Assembly: GCA_001796515.1 (NCBI GenBank)
Contig: MGMS01000016.1
Location: forward strand, 1-64,000
Direction of reading: 5' to 3'
DNA: 64,000 nt
Source of the DNA: Chloroflexi bacterium RBG_13_51_36
GTDB lineage: Bacteria; Chloroflexota; Dehalococcoidia; GIF9; AB-539-J10
The notes below the pieces were generated by a model. The model did no database searches. It worked only from the letters and a program-made list of their open reading frames with translations, and was not told the origin of the DNA. This document shows positions 60,849 to 64,000 of this stretch, one piece after another. The position numbers and the translations under genes are program-made. Position 1 is the stretch's first letter, and each line of letters opens with the position of its first letter.

Positions 60849-61775
60849 TCAATAGGCAGAGATGGGTTGTTTGTCAGTGATGACTCTTTTGCTGGCCGCT
60901 AACTTCCGGCGAATGTGTTTGGGGATAGTGAAAATGCCTTGATGGGTAAGGCCATCGTAGGATTTTAGCTTCTTTGATATCCTTGCTGAAATCCTGGCGT
61001 CAATCTCCTCGGCAGTCAGTTCGGAGGGGTCAAGGCTTTGAGAAGCAGCGACGAAGCCCCATAAGCCAAAGAAGGAAGGTATGTGTACCTGGTAAGGGCG
61101 GGTTATCGAGAACACGCTTTTCAGGGTGTTGACGATGGAGGTGAAATTATCTAAATTCCCCCATTCGGAAGGCTCAGCTTGCACTGACATAATGCCAGCG
61201 TGTCCTAGTTTCTGTTTGACTATCCGGTAGAATTCACGGGTGTACAGCAAACGCGCTGGCCCTTCCTCCAAAGGGTCAACGAGGTCAATGATGATAACAT
61301 CGAATTTATCGGTGCTTTTCTCCAGATATTCTCTGGCGTCGGCAAAATGAATCTCCGCTCTGGGGTCGTCGAAAGCCTTCTGGTGCCAGGAGGGCAAGAA
61401 ACGGCGACAAAGGCTTACCACTTCCTCATCAATGTCCACCATGATGACCTTTTTGACCGTCTTGTGTGCCAGGACTTCCCTTAAAGTGGCGCCCTCGCCT
61501 CCGCCGGCGATGAGTACTCTCTGTGGCCGGGGATGCGTCAGCATAGCTGGATGCACCAGAGCTTCGTGATAAATGAATTCGTCCGCCTCGCTGGACTGAA
61601 TTTTGCCATCGAGGACGAGACAAACGCCGAAGCTGCCCGTATTGATGACCTCTACGGACTGAAACTTACTTCGCCCTGAATATATCCTTTCCCTAGTGCT
61701 ATGCAGCACAGTAATGTCAGGACTTATATGGTCAGAGAAGTATCTATGCTTATCAGGGTCGCTATCTTTCTTCAT
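60849..61775 (-). CDS. speE: spermidine synthase
   Basis: The 308-residue protein has the polyamine synthase motifs YHEALVHPAMLTHPRPQRVLIAG with GGGEGATLREVL near 86, VDIDEEVVSLCRRFLP near 112, and HFADAREYLEK near 142 plus IIIDLVDP near 157. It uses decarboxylated SAM to add an aminopropyl group. The ATG at 61775 overlaps the speD stop (ATGA), so translation is probably coupled; a GTG nine bases upstream is open. Confidence 0.9.
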   Translation of the reverse strand: MKKDSDPDKHRYFSDHISPDITVLHSTRERIYSGRSKFQSVEVINTGSFGVCLVLDGKIQSSEADEFIYHEALVHPAMLTHPRPQRVLIAGGGEGATLREVLAHKTVKKVIMVDIDEEVVSLCRRFLPSWHQKAFDDPRAEIHFADAREYLEKSTDKFDVIIIDLVDPLEEGPARLLYTREFYRIVKQKLGHAGIMSVQAEPSEWGNLDNFTSIVNTLKSVFSITRPYQVHIPSFFGLWGFVAASQSLDPSELTAEEIDARISARISKKLKSYDGLTHQGIFTIPKHIRRKLAASKRVITDKQPISAY

Positions 61776-62146
61776 TTTGTACACCCCACCTGGCTATCCT
61801 CCATAATCCCCCTGCGAAGCTCGATTAAGGAGTGAGTTTGAGCCCCCAGCCTCTCTGTTATGAACTTAGCCGCCTTCTCAGGGTCTACAGTGGTCCCGCA
61901 AGTGAAAACGTCTACGGCAGCGTACTTGTGTTCCGGCCAGGTATGAATGGCGATATGTGATTCGGCTATATTGACCACTCCGCTCACTCCATGAGGGGAA
62001 AAGTGATAAAAGGACTCGCCCACTACGGTAGCGCCACATCGAATGGCAGCCTCGTTAAGGCACTCTTTGAGAACATTTAGGTCATCTAGCACCTCCTCAT
62101 TGCAGATTTTTAGCTCTAGTAACAGATGTCTTCCAAGCGCATACAA
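61772..62146 (-). CDS. speD: S-adenosylmethionine decarboxylase proenzyme
   Basis: The 124-residue protein has LGRHLLLELKIC near the start and the pyruvoyl-forming AESHIAIHTWPEHKYAAVDVFTC near 75, where self-cleavage occurs at Glu-Ser. It makes decarboxylated SAM for SpeE. I choose the TTG at 62146 because AAAGGAGG lies eight bases before it and the family starts there; an ATG at 62188 upstream has no ribosome site. Confidence 0.9.
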   Translation of the reverse strand: MYALGRHLLLELKICNEEVLDDLNVLKECLNEAAIRCGATVVGESFYHFSPHGVSGVVNIAESHIAIHTWPEHKYAAVDVFTCGTTVDPEKAAKFITERLGAQTHSLIELRRGIMEDSQVGCTK

Positions 62147-62266
62147 ATCACCTGCCTCCTTTAGATTTTTTGTTGCTTTTTCGGGCAACAGCGCAAATTT
62201 TATATAATGTGCATTCTTTTAGCAACAATGCGGGACTTTCTGCTAAAATAAACGGAAGCGATACGT

Positions 62267-62500
62267 ATGTCAGAAAGCGAATCATTAGTCAGTGTGCGCA
62301 CTGCCAAGTATATGGAGGCGCAGATAATCAAGGGACGGCTGGAGAGCGAAGGCATTCCGGTTCTCCTGAGCTACGAGAGCGCCGGCCTTATCTACGGGCT
62401 TACGATTGATGGATTAGGTGAGGTTAAAATAATGGTGCCCCGACACCTGGCAGAGGAAGCCAGGGAAATCCTGGGGATTAATGGGGAAGGCAAAAACTAA
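62267..62500 (+). CDS. DUF2007 family protein
   Basis: The 77-residue protein matches the DUF2007 putative signal-transducing family: LVSVRTAKYMEAQIIKGRLES then IPVLLSY and KIMVPRHLAEEAREIL. The fold is ferredoxin-like. Role unknown. It directly precedes lysS on the same strand, with only 34 bp between, so co-transcription is possible. Confidence 0.75.
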   Translation: MSESESLVSVRTAKYMEAQIIKGRLESEGIPVLLSYESAGLIYGLTIDGLGEVKIMVPRHLAEEAREILGINGEGKN

Positions 62501-62534
62501 GTTTTGAGTTTTGAATTTTGCTTTGTGACTTTTC

Positions 62535-64000
62535 ATGACTTCACGGTTAGAGCGCATAACTGAACAGCGCCTGGACAGCCTGAACAAAATTCGGGCTCGC
62601 GGCATTGACCCCTATCCCCATTCCTATCATCTCAGCCACACTATACGAGAGGTGATAGCTCTTTTCGAGCAACAGGGCGACAGTTCCCAGGACGTATCAC
62701 TGGCTGGCCGTGTCATGTCCAGGCGTTCTATTGGCAAGATGTCCTTTCTGGATATTCGCGATAGCTCCGGAAAGATACAGCTTTCTCTGCGCTATGACCT
62801 CCTGGGCAAGGAGAAATACAAATTTCTTCAGGATATTGATATTGGCGACATTCTCGGCGCGAAAGGTAAGCTGTTCCGAACGAAGTCAGGTGAGCTAACC
62901 TTGGAGGTATCTGATTTTGCCATGCTTTCTAAATCTCTTCGGCCGCTGCCGGAGAAGTGGCACGGGCTGGCTGATGTGGAAAAACGCTATAGGCAGAGAT
63001 ATCTCGACCTGATTTCCAACGAAGAGAACAGAAACATCTTTGTTTTGCGTAGCAAGACCATCACTGCCATAAGGCATTTTCTCGATAAGCTGGGATTTAT
63101 GGAAGTCGAGACTCCCGTGCTCCAGCCCCACGCCGGCGGAGCGTTGGCACGCCCCTTTGTCACCCATCACCATACCCTTGATGAGGACCTCTACCTGCGA
63201 ATTGCCCTGGAGCTCCACCTCAAGAGACTGGTGGTGGGCGGCTTTGACAAAGTCTACGAGATGGGGCGTGTCTTTCGGAATGAAGGCATTTCTGTCGAAC
63301 ATAACCCGGAATTCACCTTGCTGGAGTGCTATGAAGCTTATAGCGATTACGATGACATGATGACACTGGTTGAGGGAATCTTCGTTCATGTAGCAGAGGA
63401 AGTTCTGGGTAGTACCAAGCTTGTTTGCAGGGGCCAAACCATTGATCTTGGTCTCCCCTGGCAAAGGCTTTACCTGCGTGAGGCAGTAAAGAATTCCTGT
63501 GGCATTGATTTTGAAGACTATCCTGATGCCGCTTCGCTGAGGGCGCGGATGGCAGAGCTGGGCATGGATGTTGAGCCGACCAAAGGGAAGGGCAGATTGA
63601 TAGAAGAGTTGATTTCCACTTATGTCGAGCCGAAACTTATTCAGCCCACTTTCCTTCTGGATTACCCGGTTGAAATGTCACCTCTGGCCAAGAGGAAGAG
63701 AGGCGATGACCAGTTAGTCGAGAGATTCGAGGGATTCGTGAATAGCATGGAGGTTGCCAATGCCTTCACCGAGCTTAATGACCCCATTGAGCAAAGGGAA
63801 AGGTTTGGCCAGCAGCTTAAAGAGCGCGTTGGCGATGAGGACGTGGAACTCGCCGATGAGGATTTTCTGCAGGCGTTGGAATATGGCATGCCACCTACGG
63901 GAGGGCTGGGAATGGGCATCGACCGCCTGGTGATGCTGCTGACCGGGCAGCAATCTATTAGGGAAGTGATACTTTTCCCCCAGCTGAAGACAAAAGAGTA
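62535..64000 (+). CDS. lysS: lysyl-tRNA synthetase, 3' end cut by the window
   Basis: The frame starts MTSRLERITEQRLDSLNKIR and remains open to the end of the window (about 488 codons). It has the OB-fold anticodon domain (SLAGRVMSRRSIGKMSFLDI), and class II motifs: motif 1 (FLDKLGFMEVETPVL), motif 2 (VFRNEGISVEHNPEFTLLE) and motif 3 (PPTGGLGMGIDRLVMLLTG). It charges tRNA-Lys. The last residues FPQLKTKE are near the usual end of the family, so only a few codons are missing. Confidence 0.95.
   Translation, partial: MTSRLERITEQRLDSLNKIRARGIDPYPHSYHLSHTIREVIALFEQQGDSSQDVSLAGRVMSRRSIGKMSFLDIRDSSGKIQLSLRYDLLGKEKYKFLQDIDIGDILGAKGKLFRTKSGELTLEVSDFAMLSKSLRPLPEKWHGLADVEKRYRQRYLDLISNEENRNIFVLRSKTITAIRHFLDKLGFMEVETPVLQPHAGGALARPFVTHHHTLDEDLYLRIALELHLKRLVVGGFDKVYEMGRVFRNEGISVEHNPEFTLLECYEAYSDYDDMMTLVEGIFVHVAEEVLGSTKLVCRGQTIDLGLPWQRLYLREAVKNSCGIDFEDYPDAASLRARMAELGMDVEPTKGKGRLIEELISTYVEPKLIQPTFLLDYPVEMSPLAKRKRGDDQLVERFEGFVNSMEVANAFTELNDPIEQRERFGQQLKERVGDEDVELADEDFLQALEYGMPPTGGLGMGIDRLVMLLTGQQSIREVILFPQLKTKE

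Noticed and set aside
1..64000. tRNA or rRNA genes
   Set aside because: Apart from the tmRNA, no cloverleaf-like segment or rRNA stretch was recognised by eye; a covariance search would be decisive.

Overview
The window looks like a chromosomal segment of a Chloroflexota bacterium, probably in or near Dehalococcoidia. This is inferred from gene content: DUF5667 proteins paired with an ECF sigma factor, bifunctional phosphoglucose/phosphomannose isomerase, tandem M29 aminopeptidases, a spermidine pair, smpB next to ssrA, and many short palindromic repeats. No rRNA or tRNA gene was recognised. Core genes (mfd, comEC, smpB, ssrA, degV, plsY, speD/speE, lysS) alternate with accessory regions full of duplications and decaying gene copies.

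Layout: 0-12 kb holds small membrane proteins, an MFS carrier, a nucleotidyltransferase-like/coiled-coil pair with a possibly leaderless promoter, a B12-type radical SAM protein, an amidohydrolase, an SDR enzyme, a frameshifted HEPN-like gene, a YkgJ-type cysteine protein and an inositol-phosphatase family protein. 12-16 kb is dominated by mfd, which carries in-frame palindromic repeats. 16-27 kb is a cell-surface block: a secreted subtilisin, a DUF5305 protein, a SipW-type signal peptidase plus a broken copy of it, two SpaA-domain secreted proteins (one with a tryptophan/glycine-rich tail) and two proteins with SipW-type (TasA/camelysin-like) signal peptides. 27-31 kb has three regulators with receiver domains that have lost the phosphorylation residues, and a duplicated regulator/HTH unit whose first HTH gene has decayed.

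31-40 kb returns to metabolism and uptake: PGI/PMI, NADH dehydrogenase II, an AT-rich DUF2971 gene, two M29 aminopeptidases and ComEC. 40-44.5 kb is a run of very small unrelated genes punctuated by a conserved ~24-bp direct repeat, resembling a cassette array but without a recognisable integron attC core. ComEA, SmpB and tmRNA follow. 47-53 kb has a flavodoxin, a DagK-type lipid kinase, DegV and two PlsY-like genes made by a duplication that left a degV stub, and a ferredoxin-domain protein. 53-59 kb is a three-times repeated sigma/anti-sigma module in different states of decay, interleaved with secreted GLUG and DUF4382 lipoproteins. The window ends with a transglutaminase-like lipoprotein, speD-speE, DUF2007 and an incomplete lysS.

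The most promising unexplained items are the repeat-punctuated small-gene array, the palindromes translated inside Mfd, the SipW/SpaA surface system with the W/G/S/C tail, and the decayed sigma/anti-sigma repeats. All family calls rest on reading motifs by eye; no database search was run.
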